A stretch of DNA of 64,000 nt from Comamonas sp. (GCA_028690035.1 JAQVCA010000008.1:81829-145828); one strand, 5' to 3'. Positions 18,370 through 28,483 are shown, counted from the stretch's first letter. Notes: generated from the sequence alone by a model not told the origin. Made by a program: numbers and translations.

Positions 18370-20666
18370 CCACCACCACCGACACCACCCCCACCCCCGC
18401 GCTGACCACCATCACCCTGCAGGTGCAGGGCATGACCTGCGCCTCCTGCGTCGGGCGCGTGGAGCGTGTGCTGAAAAAACAGCCGGGCGTGCAAGCGGTG
18501 TCTGTCAACCTGGCCACCGAGCGCGCCAGTATCCGCCTGCTGGCAGACACACCCGTGCAGGCGCTGGTGGCGGCCATTGATAAGGCCGGCTACCCCGCCA
18601 GCCCCGTGGTGCAGGAAGAGCAGGCGGCAGATGCCCAGGCGCAGCGCCAGGCGGCCGAGCGCGCGCAGCTGCAGCGCAGCCTGCTGTGGGCGCTGGCGCT
18701 GGCCCTGCCGGTGTTTGTGCTGGAGATGGGCGGCCACCTGTGGCCCGCGCTGCATGGCCGGATCGATGCCCAGATCGGCATGCGCAACAGCTGGTTGCTG
18801 CAGTGCGTGCTGACCGCTGCCGTGTTACTTGGGCCGGGGCGGCATTTTTACCTTCTGGGCGTGCCCGCCTTGCTGCGCGGTGCGCCGGACATGAACTCCC
18901 TGGTGGCGCTGGGCACGGCCGCTGCCTTTGCCTATTCGGCCGTGGCGACGTTTGCCCCCGGCTTGCTGCCCGCAGGCACGGTGCATGTGTACTTTGAGGC
19001 CGCTGCCGTCATCGTGGCGCTGATTTTGCTGGGGCGCTTTATGGAAGCGCGCGCCAAGGGGCAGACCTCGCAGGCCATCCGCCGCCTGGTGCAGTTGCAA
19101 GCCAGCAGCGCGCGCGTGCAGCGCCCAGACGGCCAGTGGCAGGAAGTGGACATTGCCCAGGTGCTGACAGGCGATGTGCTGCAGGTGCGCCCCGGCGAGC
19201 GCATCCCCGTCGATGGTCTGGTGCTGGAGGGCGAAAGTTTTGTCGATGAATCCATGGTCAGCGGCGAGCCCGTGCCGGTGGCCAAGCAACCGGGCAGCGA
19301 GCTGGTGGGCGGCACTGTCAACCAAAACGGCGCGCTGGTGCTGCGCGCCACCCAGGTGGGGGGCGATACGCTGCTGGCGCAGATCATCCGCATGGTGCAG
19401 CAGGCGCAGGGCGCCAAGCTGCCCATTCAGGCGCTGGTCGATCGGGTGACGATGTGGTTTGTGCCCGCCGTCATGGGCGTGGCGGCGCTCACGTTTTTGG
19501 CGTGGTGGCTGTGGGGGCCGCAGCCCTCGCTCAACTTTGCGCTGGTCAATGCCGTGGCGGTGCTGATCATTGCCTGCCCCTGCGCCATGGGGCTGGCCAC
19601 GCCCACCTCCATCATGGTCGGCACCGGGCGCGCGGCGCAGCTGGGCGTGCTGCTGCGCAAGGGGCAGGCGCTGCAGCAACTCCACAACACGCGCGTGGTG
19701 GCGCTGGACAAAACCGGCACGCTCACGGCTGGGCGGCCTACGCTCACCGATCTGGAGCTGGCCCCGGGCCACAGCCGTGCTGCGGTCTTGGCCGCCGTTG
19801 CCGCCGTGGAACACCAGTCCGAGCACCCGATTGCGCGCGCCATCGTGCACGCGGCGCAGCAAGACGGCTTGGCGCTGCCCGAGGTGCAGCAGTTCGAGGC
19901 CGTGACTGGTATGGGTGCGCGCGCCCAGGTGGGCGGTCAACGGATTGAGATCGGTGCCGACCGCTTCATGCAGCAGCTGGGGCTGGAGGTGACCGCTTTT
20001 GCCGCTGTGGCCCAGCGCCTGGGCCAAGAAGGCAAAACCCCGCTGTATGCCGCCATCGACGGCCAACTGGTCGCCATGCTGGCTGTGGCCGACCCGATCA
20101 AGCCCAGCACGCCTGCGGCCATTGCCGCGTTGCACCAGTTGGGATTGAAGGTGGCCATGGTCACCGGCGACAACCGCCACACCGCCCAGGCCGTGGCGCG
20201 CCAGCTGGGCATCGACGAGGTGGTGGCCGAGGTGCTGCCCGGTGGCAAGGTGCAGGCCGTGCAGCGCCTGCAAGAACGCCACGGCACGCTGGCTTACGTG
20301 GGCGATGGCATCAACGACGCGCCCGCGCTGGCGCAGGCCGATGTGGGCATCGCCATTGGCACGGGCACCGACATTGCCATTGAGGCGGCCGATGTGGTGC
20401 TCATGTCTGGCGATCTGGGGGGCGTGCCCAAGGCGCTGGCGCTGTCGCAGGCCACCATGGGCAATATCCGGCAGAACCTGTTCTGGGCCTTTGCCTACAA
20501 CGTGGCGCTGATCCCGCTGGCCGCCGGGGTGCTGTACCCGGTCAACGGCACGCTGCTTTCCCCCATGCTGGCAGCCGGTGCCATGGCGCTGTCCAGTGTG
20601 TTTGTGGTGAGCAACGCGCTGCGCCTGCGCCGTTTTGCGCCGCCGGTGGTGGCAGCGGATAATTAA
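18366..20666 (+). CDS. copA: Copper-exporting P1B-type ATPase
   Basis: 766 aa with one N-terminal heavy-metal domain (GMTCASC, Cys 25 and 28), a loop, and the P-type core: actuator motif MVSGEP, transmembrane metal site ACPCAMG (CPC, typical of Cu+), phosphorylation site DKTGTLT, the HP motif [10 protein letters not shown], and hinge [10 protein letters not shown]. It exports Cu+ from the cytoplasm at the cost of ATP. It overlaps the upstream membrane gene by four bases. No CueR-type operator is seen immediately before it, so it probably shares the promoter upstream of DUF2157, or is weakly expressed. Confidence 0.9.
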   Translation: MTTTTDTTPTPALTTITLQVQGMTCASCVGRVERVLKKQPGVQAVSVNLATERASIRLLADTPVQALVAAIDKAGYPASPVVQEEQAADAQAQRQAAERAQLQRSLLWALALALPVFVLEMGGHLWPALHGRIDAQIGMRNSWLLQCVLTAAVLLGPGRHFYLLGVPALLRGAPDMNSLVALGTAAAFAYSAVATFAPGLLPAGTVHVYFEAAAVIVALILLGRFMEARAKGQTSQAIRRLVQLQASSARVQRPDGQWQEVDIAQVLTGDVLQVRPGERIPVDGLVLEGESFVDESMVSGEPVPVAKQPGSELVGGTVNQNGALVLRATQVGGDTLLAQIIRMVQQAQGAKLPIQALVDRVTMWFVPAVMGVAALTFLAWWLWGPQPSLNFALVNAVAVLIIACPCAMGLATPTSIMVGTGRAAQLGVLLRKGQALQQLHNTRVVALDKTGTLTAGRPTLTDLELAPGHSRAAVLAAVAAVEHQSEHPIARAIVHAAQQDGLALPEVQQFEAVTGMGARAQVGGQRIEIGADRFMQQLGLEVTAFAAVAQRLGQEGKTPLYAAIDGQLVAMLAVADPIKPSTPAAIAALHQLGLKVAMVTGDNRHTAQAVARQLGIDEVVAEVLPGGKVQAVQRLQERHGTLAYVGDGINDAPALAQADVGIAIGTGTDIAIEAADVVLMSGDLGGVPKALALSQATMGNIRQNLFWAFAYNVALIPLAAGVLYPVNGTLLSPMLAAGAMALSSVFVVSNALRLRRFAPPVVAADN

Positions 20667-20758
20667 AAATAAGAGCTGGTTGCGCTGATTCAGTAAGGTT
20701 TTTAGATATAAAAGTGTCTGAAAACCTTATCTGGCAAGCGGGAGCAGCTCTCAAAATA
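20667..20758. repeat. Nested palindromic repeat, copy 3 (after copA)
   Basis: Outer arms: AAGAGCTGGTTGCGCT on the left, AAGCGGGAGCAGCTCT on the right. Inner arms: AAGGTTTTTAGA and TCTGAAAACCTT around ATATAAAAGTG. It fills the whole gap between convergent copA and the zinc-ribbon gene, as do the copies at 53165 and 61765, so it probably terminates both transcripts. Confidence 0.8.
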
Positions 20759-20766
20759 GAGATGCC

Positions 20767-21909
20767 CTACGTTTGCTGTGTGGCCCAGACGGCCAGTGCC
20801 AGCACGCCCAGCGCCAGCAGCACGGCAAAGAAAATCTTCACCCAGCTGTACGGGCGCTCGCCCGCGATGGTGCCGGTGTAGCCGTTGGCCACCACCTGGT
20901 AGTTTTTGCGGCCATAGCGGTAGCTGACCAGCCAGACCGGCACCAGCACATGCTTGAAGGTGCGCCCCTGGTACTGGCGCTGCATGGAAAAGTTGCGCCA
21001 GGTGTCGCCCGGAATCTGCGCGATGCACTGCTGGCGCAGCACGGCGTCCATCTGCTCCACATTGGTTTTGGCGGCCTGGCCCAGGTCGATCTGGTAGCGC
21101 TCCACCGTCCAGCCGCGCACAAAGTCGGGGCGGTAGGCCTGCAGGTCGCTGGTGGTGGGAAAAGGCTCGATCTGGCGCAGCAAGGCCGCGTGTACGCCCA
21201 CGGTGCCGGGCACCAGGGCATCGTCAAAAAAATGCTGCAGCTGACCGGCGGCGGGCTCCCAGCGCGTGTGGCGCACCTGGCGCGTTTGCAGCTGGCCGTT
21301 GCTGTTGCGGTAGGTTTCGGTGGTGTAGTAATAGTGGCCCGCCTCGGCGCGCCACTGGGCGCTGGCCTGGGCATCGAACGTCCAGTAAGGCAGGTACACG
21401 CCGCGCACGGTGTCGGTGAGCGCAGCGGTTTTGAGCCGGTTGGGCGCAAACCAGCGGCTGCCGTACCACTGGCGCAGACGCTCGCGCACCTGCGCTGCGC
21501 TGATCTGGAAGGGCAGGATGCTTTCGGGCGTGATGGCATCGCGCCCGCTGTCGTGCGCCACGATGGCCGCAGAGCCGCAAAAATCGCAGCGCTTCGCCGT
21601 GTGCTGCGCATCGAAGGTGGAAATGGCGCGACAGCTTTGGCACTGCACTTCATAGCGCCCCTGGCCCCAGCCGCGCCCGCTGCGTGGGTGCTCCAAGGCC
21701 TGGGCCAGATCGTGCTCGACGATGGCCTGCTGCGCCCCGGGGGCCTGCTCCTGCTGCCAGGGCACCTGCGTGCCGCAGTAGGGGCACTGCAGCTGCTGGG
21801 CTTTGGCGCTCCACTCCAGCGGGCCCGCGCATTCGGGGCAGGGGTGGTGCGCCACCATCGGGGGCGGCGTGGTGCTGGTGGCGGGGGCGGAGGCAGGGGT
21901 GGTGGTCAT
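20767..21909 (-). CDS. Zinc-ribbon membrane-anchored protein of unknown function
   Basis: 380 aa from ATG 21909. The N-terminus carries paired zinc ribbons: CPECAGPLEW..LQCPYCGT and VQCQSCRAIS..AKRCDFCGS (four CxxC pairs). Next come Trp/Tyr-rich segments (GVYLPYWTFDAQ, YYTTETYRN, VPVWLVSYRYG), seen in 'TFIIB-type zinc-ribbon' proteins of bacteria that are often misnamed helicases. A single C-terminal helix (FFAVLLALGVLALAVW) ends the protein. I know no established function. It converges on copA and diverges from the importer at 22037. Confidence 0.65.
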   Translation of the reverse strand: MTTTPASAPATSTTPPPMVAHHPCPECAGPLEWSAKAQQLQCPYCGTQVPWQQEQAPGAQQAIVEHDLAQALEHPRSGRGWGQGRYEVQCQSCRAISTFDAQHTAKRCDFCGSAAIVAHDSGRDAITPESILPFQISAAQVRERLRQWYGSRWFAPNRLKTAALTDTVRGVYLPYWTFDAQASAQWRAEAGHYYYTTETYRNSNGQLQTRQVRHTRWEPAAGQLQHFFDDALVPGTVGVHAALLRQIEPFPTTSDLQAYRPDFVRGWTVERYQIDLGQAAKTNVEQMDAVLRQQCIAQIPGDTWRNFSMQRQYQGRTFKHVLVPVWLVSYRYGRKNYQVVANGYTGTIAGERPYSWVKIFFAVLLALGVLALAVWATQQT

Positions 21910-22036
21910 GGCAGCGGCGACGCAGAAGGCGCGTATTGTGCCGCGCGTGTGCGCTGCGGTTGTTGTGTGCGTTTCCCTGCACAATCGCGGGTTCTGCATT
22001 TGTGATGCATCCCCATTTTTAGGAAAGAGCACCCCC

Positions 22037-22846
22037 ATGAACAAGCGCACCCTGCTGGCCTCTCTGGCTCTGACCGCCTTGCTGGCCGCCTGCGGCAAGA
22101 CCGAGCCCCCGGCCCCCACCGCTGCTGCCCCAGCACAGGCCCCTGCCCCTGTGGCTGTGACCAAGATCGTGGTCGGTCTGGACGACAACTTCCCGCCCAT
22201 GGGTTTTCGCAATGAGCAAAACGAGCTGGTCGGTTTTGACATCGACATGGCGCGTGCTGCGGCCCAGCGCATGGGCGTGGAGGTGGAGTTCAAGCCCATC
22301 GACTGGAGCGCCAAAGAGGCCGAACTGGCCAGCAAGCGCGTCGATGCGCTGTGGAACGGTCTGACCATCACCGAAGAGCGCAAAAAGAACATCGCCTTCA
22401 CCGACCCCTATATGGAAAACCACCAGATCGTGGTCGTGGCCGCCGGCTCGAGCATCGCCACCAAGGCCGATCTGGCTGGCAAGGTGGTGGGCGCCCAGGA
22501 AGGCTCCAGCGCCGTGGATGCCATCCAGAAAGACAAGGCCGTGGCCAGCTCCTTCAAAGAGCTGAAAACCTTTGGCGATAACGTGGCCGCGCTGATGGAC
22601 CTGAGCACGGGCCGTCTGGACGCCGTGGTGGTCGATGAGGTGGTGGGCCGCTACTACGTGGCCAAGAAGCCTGAGCTGTACACCGTGCTGGAAGAGCACT
22701 TTGGCACCGAGGACTACGGCGTGGGCCTGCGCAAGGAAGACACCGAGCTGCTGACCAAGCTGCAAGAAGCCATCAATGGCATGAAGCAAGACGGCAGCGC
22801 GGCCAAGATTGCCGAGCAGTGGTTCGGTAAAAACATCATCAAATAA
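22037..22846 (+). CDS. Polar amino-acid ABC transporter, substrate-binding lipoprotein
   Basis: 269 aa. The signal peptide ends in a lipobox, LLAAC (Cys 19), followed by a Pro/Ala-rich linker, so it should be a membrane-tethered binding protein. The domain is family 3: GLDDNFPPMGFRNEQNELVG, FDIDMARAAA, DALWNGLTITEERK, and GAQEGSSAVDAI. Hairpins separate it from its permease. Substrate is probably a polar amino acid (cystine, glutamine and similar are possible); the sequence alone does not decide. Confidence 0.83.
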   Translation: MNKRTLLASLALTALLAACGKTEPPAPTAAAPAQAPAPVAVTKIVVGLDDNFPPMGFRNEQNELVGFDIDMARAAAQRMGVEVEFKPIDWSAKEAELASKRVDALWNGLTITEERKKNIAFTDPYMENHQIVVVAAGSSIATKADLAGKVVGAQEGSSAVDAIQKDKAVASSFKELKTFGDNVAALMDLSTGRLDAVVVDEVVGRYYVAKKPELYTVLEEHFGTEDYGVGLRKEDTELLTKLQEAINGMKQDGSAAKIAEQWFGKNIIK

Positions 22847-22857
22847 GGCGTTGCGCC

Positions 22858-22884
22858 AGAACAGGTAAACTTCGCGCCTGTTCT
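22858..22884 (+). terminator. Hairpin after the second binding-protein gene
   Basis: AGAACAGG (22858-22865) pairs with CCTGTTCT (22877-22884), 12 bases past the stop, with no T-run. It is likely a stabilising or pausing hairpin; it resembles the CCTGTTC/GAACAGG hairpin after gltI. Confidence 0.5.
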
Positions 22885-22898
22885 GCGCCCCCCTGCAG

Positions 22899-22931
22899 CC
22901 GGCAAGACCGATCAGGCTTTGCCGGTTTTTT
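22899..22931 (+). terminator. Intrinsic terminator between binding protein and permease
   Basis: CCGGCAA (22899-22905) pairs with TTGCCGG (22919-22925), followed by six T. It should cut most transcripts after the binding-protein gene, leaving a minority for permease and ATPase. Confidence 0.75.
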
Positions 22932-23016
22932 GCGTTTTTCTACCCCATCGCTCGCTGCTTGCCGTGATCGCGGCCCAACCTGGGCTGGGGGCTGCGCCAA
23001 GGCTTTTGCACACCTC

Positions 23017-23670
23017 ATGGACTATGTAATCTCATTGCTCGGCCCCCTGTCTGCGGGGGCGTTGGTCACGCTCAAGCTGTTTGCCATCACCATGCTGCTG
23101 GCCATCCCTTTGGGCCTGGTGCTGGCGCTGGCGCGTCTGTCGCGCTTTGCGCCGCTGTCGGCGGCGGTGGGCAGCTACATCTGGCTCATGCGCGGCACGC
23201 CGCTGATGCTGCAGATGCTGTTCATCTACTTTGCGCTGCCGTTTGTGCCCGTGATCGGGGTGCGCCTGCCCGACTTTCCGGCCGCTGTGCTGGCGTTTGC
23301 GCTCAACTACGCGGCCTACTTTGCCGAGATTTTTCGCGCGGGCATTCAGTCGATCGACCGTGGGCAATACGAAGGCGCCAAGGTGCTGGGCCTGACCTAT
23401 GGGCAGACCATGCGCCGCATTGTGCTGCCGCAGATGTGGGCGCGCATTCTGCCGCCCATCAGCAACGAGACCATCACCCTGGTCAAAGACACCAGCCTGA
23501 TCTATGTGCTGGCCCTAAACGACCTGCTGCGCGTGGCGCGGGGCGTGGTGCAGCGCGACTTCACGTTCACGCCCTTCATCGTGGCCGCCTGTTTTTATCT
23601 GGGCATGACGCTGATATTGACCTGGATTTTCCAATACCTGGAGCGCCGCCATGCCCGTTTTGACGCCTGA
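23017..23670 (+). CDS. Polar amino-acid ABC transporter, permease
   Basis: 217 aa from ATG 23017; a longer frame upstream adds 29 residues without membrane character. Three to five membrane segments, the EAA loop ([19 protein letters not shown]...[12 protein letters not shown]) and [15 protein letters not shown] place it in the HisMQ family. Only one permease gene is present, so it would act as a homodimer. The stop overlaps the ATPase gene by 20 bases. Confidence 0.85.
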   Translation: MDYVISLLGPLSAGALVTLKLFAITMLLAIPLGLVLALARLSRFAPLSAAVGSYIWLMRGTPLMLQMLFIYFALPFVPVIGVRLPDFPAAVLAFALNYAAYFAEIFRAGIQSIDRGQYEGAKVLGLTYGQTMRRIVLPQMWARILPPISNETITLVKDTSLIYVLALNDLLRVARGVVQRDFTFTPFIVAACFYLGMTLILTWIFQYLERRHARFDA

Positions 23671-24466
23671 GATGTCCCAGACACCCGCTGTGCCCGCCGA
23701 GCTCCCCGAGGTCATGATTCGCGCCGAAAACATCTGCAAGCGCTTTGCCAGCACGCCGGTGCTGCGTGGCATCAGCCTGGAATTGGCGCGCGGCGAGGTG
23801 GTGGCCATCATTGGCCCGTCGGGTTCGGGCAAGAGCACTTTTTTACGTTGCCTGAACCACCTGGAAACCATCGACAGCGGACGCATCACCATCGAGGGCG
23901 AGGTGCTGGTCGAGACCGATGCCCAGGGCCAGGCCCAGTACGTCAGCGATGCACAAATTCGGAGCATCGGGCGCAAGATGGGCATGGTGTTTCAGTCGTT
24001 CAACCTCTTTCCCCATCTGACGGTGCTGGAGAACATCATCGAAGCGCCGATGCTGGTCAAAAAAATGCCGCGCGCCACCATCGTGCCGGTGGCCGAAGCC
24101 TTGCTGCGCAAGGTGGGGCTGCTGGACAAGCGCGATGCCTACCCCAACCGCCTGTCGGGCGGGCAAAAGCAGCGCGTGGCCATTGCCCGCGCCTTGGCCA
24201 TGGGGCCAGATATTCTGCTGTTCGATGAACCAACCTCGGCCCTGGACCCCGAGCTGACGGGCGAGGTGCTGCGCACCATGCGCGCGTTGGCGCAAGAGCA
24301 CATGACCATGCTCGTCGTTACGCACGAGATGGGCTTTGCGCGCGAAGTGGCCAACCGCGTGGTGTTCATGGATCAGGGCGAGATCGTCGAGCAAGCACCC
24401 GCCGACCAGTTTTTCAGCGCCCCCCAGCAGCCGCGCACGCGCGCTTTTTTACACAATACGCTGTAA
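23651..24466 (+). CDS. Polar amino-acid ABC transporter, ATP-binding protein
   Basis: 271 aa. The start at 23651 has GGAG nine bases upstream and overlaps the permease by 20 bases; ATG 23672 is an alternative without a ribosome-binding site. Walker [11 protein letters not shown]-loop [13 protein letters not shown], signature [15 protein letters not shown], Walker [15 protein letters not shown], and His in VVTHEMGFA. The first 20 or so residues ([12 protein letters not shown]) are an extension relative to GltL. It energises import of the substrate captured by the lipoprotein at 22037. Confidence 0.88.
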   Translation: MPVLTPEMSQTPAVPAELPEVMIRAENICKRFASTPVLRGISLELARGEVVAIIGPSGSGKSTFLRCLNHLETIDSGRITIEGEVLVETDAQGQAQYVSDAQIRSIGRKMGMVFQSFNLFPHLTVLENIIEAPMLVKKMPRATIVPVAEALLRKVGLLDKRDAYPNRLSGGQKQRVAIARALAMGPDILLFDEPTSALDPELTGEVLRTMRALAQEHMTMLVVTHEMGFAREVANRVVFMDQGEIVEQAPADQFFSAPQQPRTRAFLHNTL

Positions 24467-24488
24467 AAGCCTCGGTACCATCGCGCCT

Positions 24489-25319
24489 ATGTCTGACCAG
24501 CCGACTCCTGCTTCTTCGTCTGCACCGCCGCTGGTGCAGCTGCGCAATGTCACCTTTGGCTATGGCGAGCGGGTGGTGTTGCGCGATGTATCGCTGACGG
24601 TGCCGCGCGGCAAAGTCACGGCGTTGATGGGTGCTTCTGGCGGTGGCAAGACCACCGTGCTGCGCCTGATTGGTGGCCAAGCGCGCGCGCAGCAGGGGCA
24701 GGTGTTGTTTGATGGCCAGGACGTGGGCCAGATGGCGCACCACGCGCTGTACGCCATGCGCCGGCGCATGGGCATGCTGTTTCAGTTTGGTGCGCTGTTC
24801 ACCGATATGAGCGTGCTGGACAACGTGGCCTTTCCGCTGCGCGAGCACACCGATTTACCCGAAGCACTGGTGCGCGACATCGTGCTCATGAAGCTGCATG
24901 CCGTGGGCCTGCGCGGCGCGCGCGATCTGATGCCCAGCGAAATCTCGGGCGGCATGGCGCGGCGCGTGGCGTTGGCGCGGGCCATTGCCCTGGACCCCGA
25001 GCTGGTGATGTACGACGAGCCCTTCGCCGGGCTGGACCCGATCTCGCTGGGTACGGCGGCGCGCCTGATTCGCACCCTGAACGATGCACTGGGGCTGACC
25101 AGCATTTTGGTGTCGCACGACCTGGAGGAAACCTTCCACGTGGCCGATCAGGTCATCATTCTGGGCGCAGGCGGTGTCGCCGCACAGGGCACGCCGCAGG
25201 AAGTGATGGCCAACCCCGATCCGCTGGTGCAGCAGTTTGTGCATGCGCGCCCGCAGGGGCCGGTGCCGTTCCATTACCCGGCGCCCAGTCTGGAGCAAGA
25301 TTTTGGAGGCCTCGCATGA
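24489..25319 (+). CDS. mlaF: Phospholipid ABC transporter ATP-binding protein MlaF
   Basis: 276 aa. Walker [11 protein letters not shown]-loop [12 protein letters not shown], signature [15 protein letters not shown], Walker [14 protein letters not shown] and His in VSHDLEE are the family motifs, including the FQ.GALF sequence typical of MlaF. First gene of mlaFEDACB, which keeps phospholipids out of the outer leaflet of the outer membrane. It overlaps mlaE by four bases. The ATG is 22 bases after the previous importer operon, so read-through is possible. Confidence 0.92.
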   Translation: MSDQPTPASSSAPPLVQLRNVTFGYGERVVLRDVSLTVPRGKVTALMGASGGGKTTVLRLIGGQARAQQGQVLFDGQDVGQMAHHALYAMRRRMGMLFQFGALFTDMSVLDNVAFPLREHTDLPEALVRDIVLMKLHAVGLRGARDLMPSEISGGMARRVALARAIALDPELVMYDEPFAGLDPISLGTAARLIRTLNDALGLTSILVSHDLEETFHVADQVIILGAGGVAAQGTPQEVMANPDPLVQQFVHARPQGPVPFHYPAPSLEQDFGGLA

Positions 25320-26095
25320 CGACGATGTTGGCGGCAATCGGTCGTGCCACACGCACCCATTTGGCAGCCCTGGGGCGCGCTGCGCGCTTGCTGTTGCAGC
25401 TGCTGGCCTTGTTGCCCGCCTGCCTGCGCCGCTTTCGCCTGGTGGGCGAGCAGATCCACTTTCTGGGCAACTACTCGTTGGCCATCATTGGGGTGTCGGG
25501 TCTGTTTGTGGGGTTTGTGCTGGGCCTGCAGGGCTATTACACCTTGCAGCGCTATGGCTCGGCCGAGGCGCTGGGTCTGCTGGTGGCGCTGTCGCTGTTG
25601 CGCGAGCTCGGGCCGGTGGTCACCGCCTTGCTGTTTGCCGGGCGTGCGGGCACGGCCCTGACCGCCGAGATCGGCCTGATGAAGGCGGGCGAGCAGCTGT
25701 CGGCCATGGAGATGATGGCCGTCAACCCGGTGCGGCGCATTCTGGCGCCCCGGTTTTGGGCCGGTGTCGTGGCCATGCCCTTGCTGGCCGCCGTCTTCAG
25801 CGCCGTGGGCGTGCTGGGCGGCTGGGTGGTGGGCGTGCTCATGATCGGGGTCGATGGCGGGGCCTTCTGGGGCCAGATGCAGGATGGCGTCGATTGGTGG
25901 AACGATCTGGCCAATGGCGTCATCAAGAGCGTGGTGTTTGGCTTGGCCGTGACGTTTGTCGCGCTCTACCAGGGCTACAGCGCCAAGCCCACCCCCGAGG
26001 GGGTGTCGCGCGCCACCACGCGCACCGTGGTGGTGGCATCGCTGGCCGTGCTGGGGCTGGACTTTTTGCTTACCGCGTCGATGTTCAGTCTGTGA
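25316..26095 (+). CDS. mlaE: Phospholipid ABC transporter permease MlaE
   Basis: 259 aa, overlapping mlaF (ATGA). An MlaE/YrbE permease with five or six membrane segments and motifs [43 protein letters not shown] and [20 protein letters not shown]. It forms the inner-membrane channel with MlaF, MlaD and MlaB. The role is secure from sequence and context. Confidence 0.92.
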   Translation: MTTMLAAIGRATRTHLAALGRAARLLLQLLALLPACLRRFRLVGEQIHFLGNYSLAIIGVSGLFVGFVLGLQGYYTLQRYGSAEALGLLVALSLLRELGPVVTALLFAGRAGTALTAEIGLMKAGEQLSAMEMMAVNPVRRILAPRFWAGVVAMPLLAAVFSAVGVLGGWVVGVLMIGVDGGAFWGQMQDGVDWWNDLANGVIKSVVFGLAVTFVALYQGYSAKPTPEGVSRATTRTVVVASLAVLGLDFLLTASMFSL

Positions 26096-26117
26096 ACGCA
26101 GGCAGGGAAACAACACA

Positions 26118-26588
26118 ATGCAATCTTCAAAAAATGATGTCTGGGTGGGGCTGTTTGTCCTGATCGGTGGTCTGGCGCTGGCGTTTTTGGCGCTGCAGTC
26201 GGCCAACTTGCTCAGCCTGAGCTTTCAACCCACCTACCAGGTGACGGCGCGTTTCGACAACATCGGGGGGCTCAAACCCAAGGCAGCCATCAAAAGCGCG
26301 GGCGTGGTCGTGGGCCGGGTCGATGCCATCACCTTCGACGATCAAACTTTCCAGGCAACAGTGCATATGTCGCTGGAGCAGCGCTATGCCTTCCCCAAGG
26401 ACAGCTCGCTCAAAATTTTGACCAGCGGTCTGTTGGGCGACCAGTACGTGGGCATTGAAGCCGGGGCCGACGATGCCCATCTGGCGCAGGGCGACCGCAT
26501 CACGGCCACCCAGTCGGCGGTGGTGCTGGAGAACCTGATTGGCCAATTCATTTACAGCAAAGCGCAAGAAGGCGGCACGGCCGACTGA
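26118..26588 (+). CDS. mlaD: Phospholipid ABC transporter MCE-domain protein MlaD
   Basis: 156 aa, somewhat shorter than E. coli MlaD. One N-terminal helix (VGLFVLIGGLALAFLALQ), then a single MCE domain: YQVTARFDNIGGLKPKAAIKSAGVVVGRV, ...LKILTSGLLGDQYVGIEAG. It forms a periplasmic hexameric ring that holds lipid between MlaFEB and MlaC. The C-terminus (NLIGQFIYSKAQEGGTAD) is shorter than in enterobacteria. Confidence 0.92.
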   Translation: MQSSKNDVWVGLFVLIGGLALAFLALQSANLLSLSFQPTYQVTARFDNIGGLKPKAAIKSAGVVVGRVDAITFDDQTFQATVHMSLEQRYAFPKDSSLKILTSGLLGDQYVGIEAGADDAHLAQGDRITATQSAVVLENLIGQFIYSKAQEGGTAD

Positions 26589-26604
26589 GCGTGCACCGAC
26601 TTTT

Positions 26605-27384
26605 ATGGACACACATCGCATGGCACATTTTTCCCCTAAGGGCGCTGCAGCATCGCGGCGCTGGCTGGCACCGCTGGTGGTGGCCACTGGCATTGGCCTG
26701 GCAGGCTGCGCCAGCGCCCCGCAACAGACGGCGGCGCATCCGCAAGACCCGTGGGAGGGCTACAACCGCTCCATGATGGCGATCAACGACCACATTGACG
26801 ATGCGGTGCTCAAGCCCGTGGCCACGGCTTACCGGGATGTGACGCCCCAGCCCGTGCGCACCGGGGTGGGCAACTTTTTCGGCAACATCGGCGATCTGTG
26901 GACGATGGTGAACTTCGCCCTGCAGGGCAATGGCACCAAGGCCTACAACCACATGGTGCGCTTCACCACCAACAGCGTGTTCGGTCTGGGCGGGCTGATC
27001 GACATCGCCACACCGGCGCAGATTCCGCGTGAAAAGCAGGACTTTGGTCTGACCCTGGCACGCTGGGGCGTGCAGCCTGGCCCGTATCTGGTGCTGCCGT
27101 TCTGGGGGCCATCCACCCTGCGCGACACCGTGGCCTTGCCTGCGGACTGGAAGGGCTACGTGCTGGATGAGATGCACCCGATTGCAACGCGCAACGCACT
27201 CACGGCCTTGCGCCTGACGGACAAGCGCGCCAGCCTGCTGGGCACCAGCGATACGTTGGATGCCGTAGCGCTGGACCGCTACAGCCTGGTGCGCGACTTT
27301 TACTTGCGCCAGCGCCTGACCAGGAGCACGGGCGCTGCGCCCCCGAACGACGACGCGGGCCGTATCGAAGATTTTGACGACTGA
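26605..27384 (+). CDS. mlaA: Outer-membrane lipoprotein MlaA (VacJ)
   Basis: 259 aa from ATG 26605 (ATG 26620 is the other option). Signal peptide with lipobox GIGLAGC (Cys 35 from 26605). The mature part has DPWEGYNRSMMAINDHID, VRTGVGNFFGNIGDLWTMVN and REKQDFGLTLARWGVQPGPYLVLPFWGPSTLRD, family hallmarks. It removes mislocalised phospholipid from the outer leaflet and passes it to MlaC. In enterobacteria mlaA is unlinked; here it sits between mlaD and mlaC, a betaproteobacterial arrangement. Confidence 0.9.
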   Translation: MDTHRMAHFSPKGAAASRRWLAPLVVATGIGLAGCASAPQQTAAHPQDPWEGYNRSMMAINDHIDDAVLKPVATAYRDVTPQPVRTGVGNFFGNIGDLWTMVNFALQGNGTKAYNHMVRFTTNSVFGLGGLIDIATPAQIPREKQDFGLTLARWGVQPGPYLVLPFWGPSTLRDTVALPADWKGYVLDEMHPIATRNALTALRLTDKRASLLGTSDTLDAVALDRYSLVRDFYLRQRLTRSTGAAPPNDDAGRIEDFDD

Positions 27385-27403
27385 CGTATTGAAGAGTCCC
27401 ACC

Positions 27404-28051
27404 ATGCAACGACGTACCCTGGCCACTGTGCTGGCCGCTTTCTCTGTTTGTGCCGCCTTGCCAACCTGGGCCCAGGCTGCGACGCCCGCGACCGAAGCGC
27501 CCGATGCGCTCATCAAACGCCTGTCCACCGATGTGCTCGAGCAAATCCAGCAGGATCCGGCGCTCAAAAAGGGTGACATGGAGCGCATCTCGGCGCTGGT
27601 TGATCGCCAAGTCATGCCCTATGTGAATTTTCGCAAGATGACCTCGGCCGCCGTCGGCCCGCAGTGGCGCCAGGCCAGCGAGGCGCAGCGTGAACAGCTG
27701 CAGCAGGCCTTCAAGGGCATGCTGATTCGCACCTATGCGGGCGCGCTGTCCCAAGTCAACGACCAGAAACTGGTCGTCAAACCGCTGCGCGCCGCCCCTG
27801 GGGACACCGATGTGCTGGTGCGCACCGAGGTGCATGGCAGGGGCGAACCGGTGCAGCTGGATTTCCGCCTCGAGAAAAAGCCCGGTGAGGGCTGGAAGGT
27901 GTACAACTTCAACGTGCTGGGCGTCTGGCTGGTGGAAACCTACCGCACCCAGTTTGCCCAGGAGCTGAGCAAGGGCGGCATCGACGGTTTGCTGGCGGCC
28001 TTGTCCAGCCGCACCATGCAGGCCGAAGTGGCGCCTGCCGCCCAGAAATAA
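27404..28051 (+). CDS. mlaC: Periplasmic phospholipid carrier MlaC
   Basis: 215 aa. Signal peptide MQRRTLATVLAAFSVCAALP..AQA. The mature protein follows MlaC: VMPYVNFRKMTSAAVGPQWRQAS, AFKGMLIRTYAGAL and GWKVYNFNVLGVWLVETYRTQFAQE. It ferries phospholipid between MlaA and MlaD across the periplasm. The ATG at 27404 is preferred because upstream in-frame codons lack a signal peptide. Confidence 0.9.
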   Translation: MQRRTLATVLAAFSVCAALPTWAQAATPATEAPDALIKRLSTDVLEQIQQDPALKKGDMERISALVDRQVMPYVNFRKMTSAAVGPQWRQASEAQREQLQQAFKGMLIRTYAGALSQVNDQKLVVKPLRAAPGDTDVLVRTEVHGRGEPVQLDFRLEKKPGEGWKVYNFNVLGVWLVETYRTQFAQELSKGGIDGLLAALSSRTMQAEVAPAAQK

Positions 28052-28069
28052 GCGCGCACCTTGACCGCC

Positions 28070-28381
28070 ATGGCCCACCCGGATCAACACCACAAGCAAC
28101 CCGACCCGCGCGAGCACCGCATTGCCTTGCCCGAGCGCCTGGATGCCAGCGTGGCGCGCACGGTGCTGCAGGCGCTGGGTGCCCAGGTCGCGGCCACGCC
28201 TGCGGGCGCGCTGTGCGTGCTCGATGCCAGCGCCGTGCAGCGCTTTGACTCGGCGGGGCTGGCCTTGCTGCTGGCCTGGCGCCGTCAGGCCCAGGCGGCA
28301 GGCACCCGGCTGCAGGTGCGCCACTGGCCTGCACAGCTGCAGGCCCTGGCCCAGGTGTATGGCATCGGAGCGCTGTTCTAA
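28070..28381 (+). CDS. mlaB: STAS-domain protein MlaB
   Basis: 103 aa. Start ATG 28070; a TTG nine bases earlier is possible. Typical STAS features: IALPERLDASVARTVLQAL, then VLDASAVQRFDSAGLALLLAWRR, where the conserved Asp-Ser sits before the second helix. It should bind MlaF in the cytoplasm and stabilise the ATPase. Final gene of the Mla set; about 100 bases separate it from the ABC-2 exporter. Confidence 0.82.
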   Translation: MAHPDQHHKQPDPREHRIALPERLDASVARTVLQALGAQVAATPAGALCVLDASAVQRFDSAGLALLLAWRRQAQAAGTRLQVRHWPAQLQALAQVYGIGALF

Positions 28382-28483
28382 GGCCGGTGCCCGGCGTCTT
28401 CGCAAGCAGAACCGCAGCGGCGCAGCGGCCATTGGTGCAGTGCAGCAAAGAAAAGCCGCGCAAGAACTAGAATCCATTGCTCC

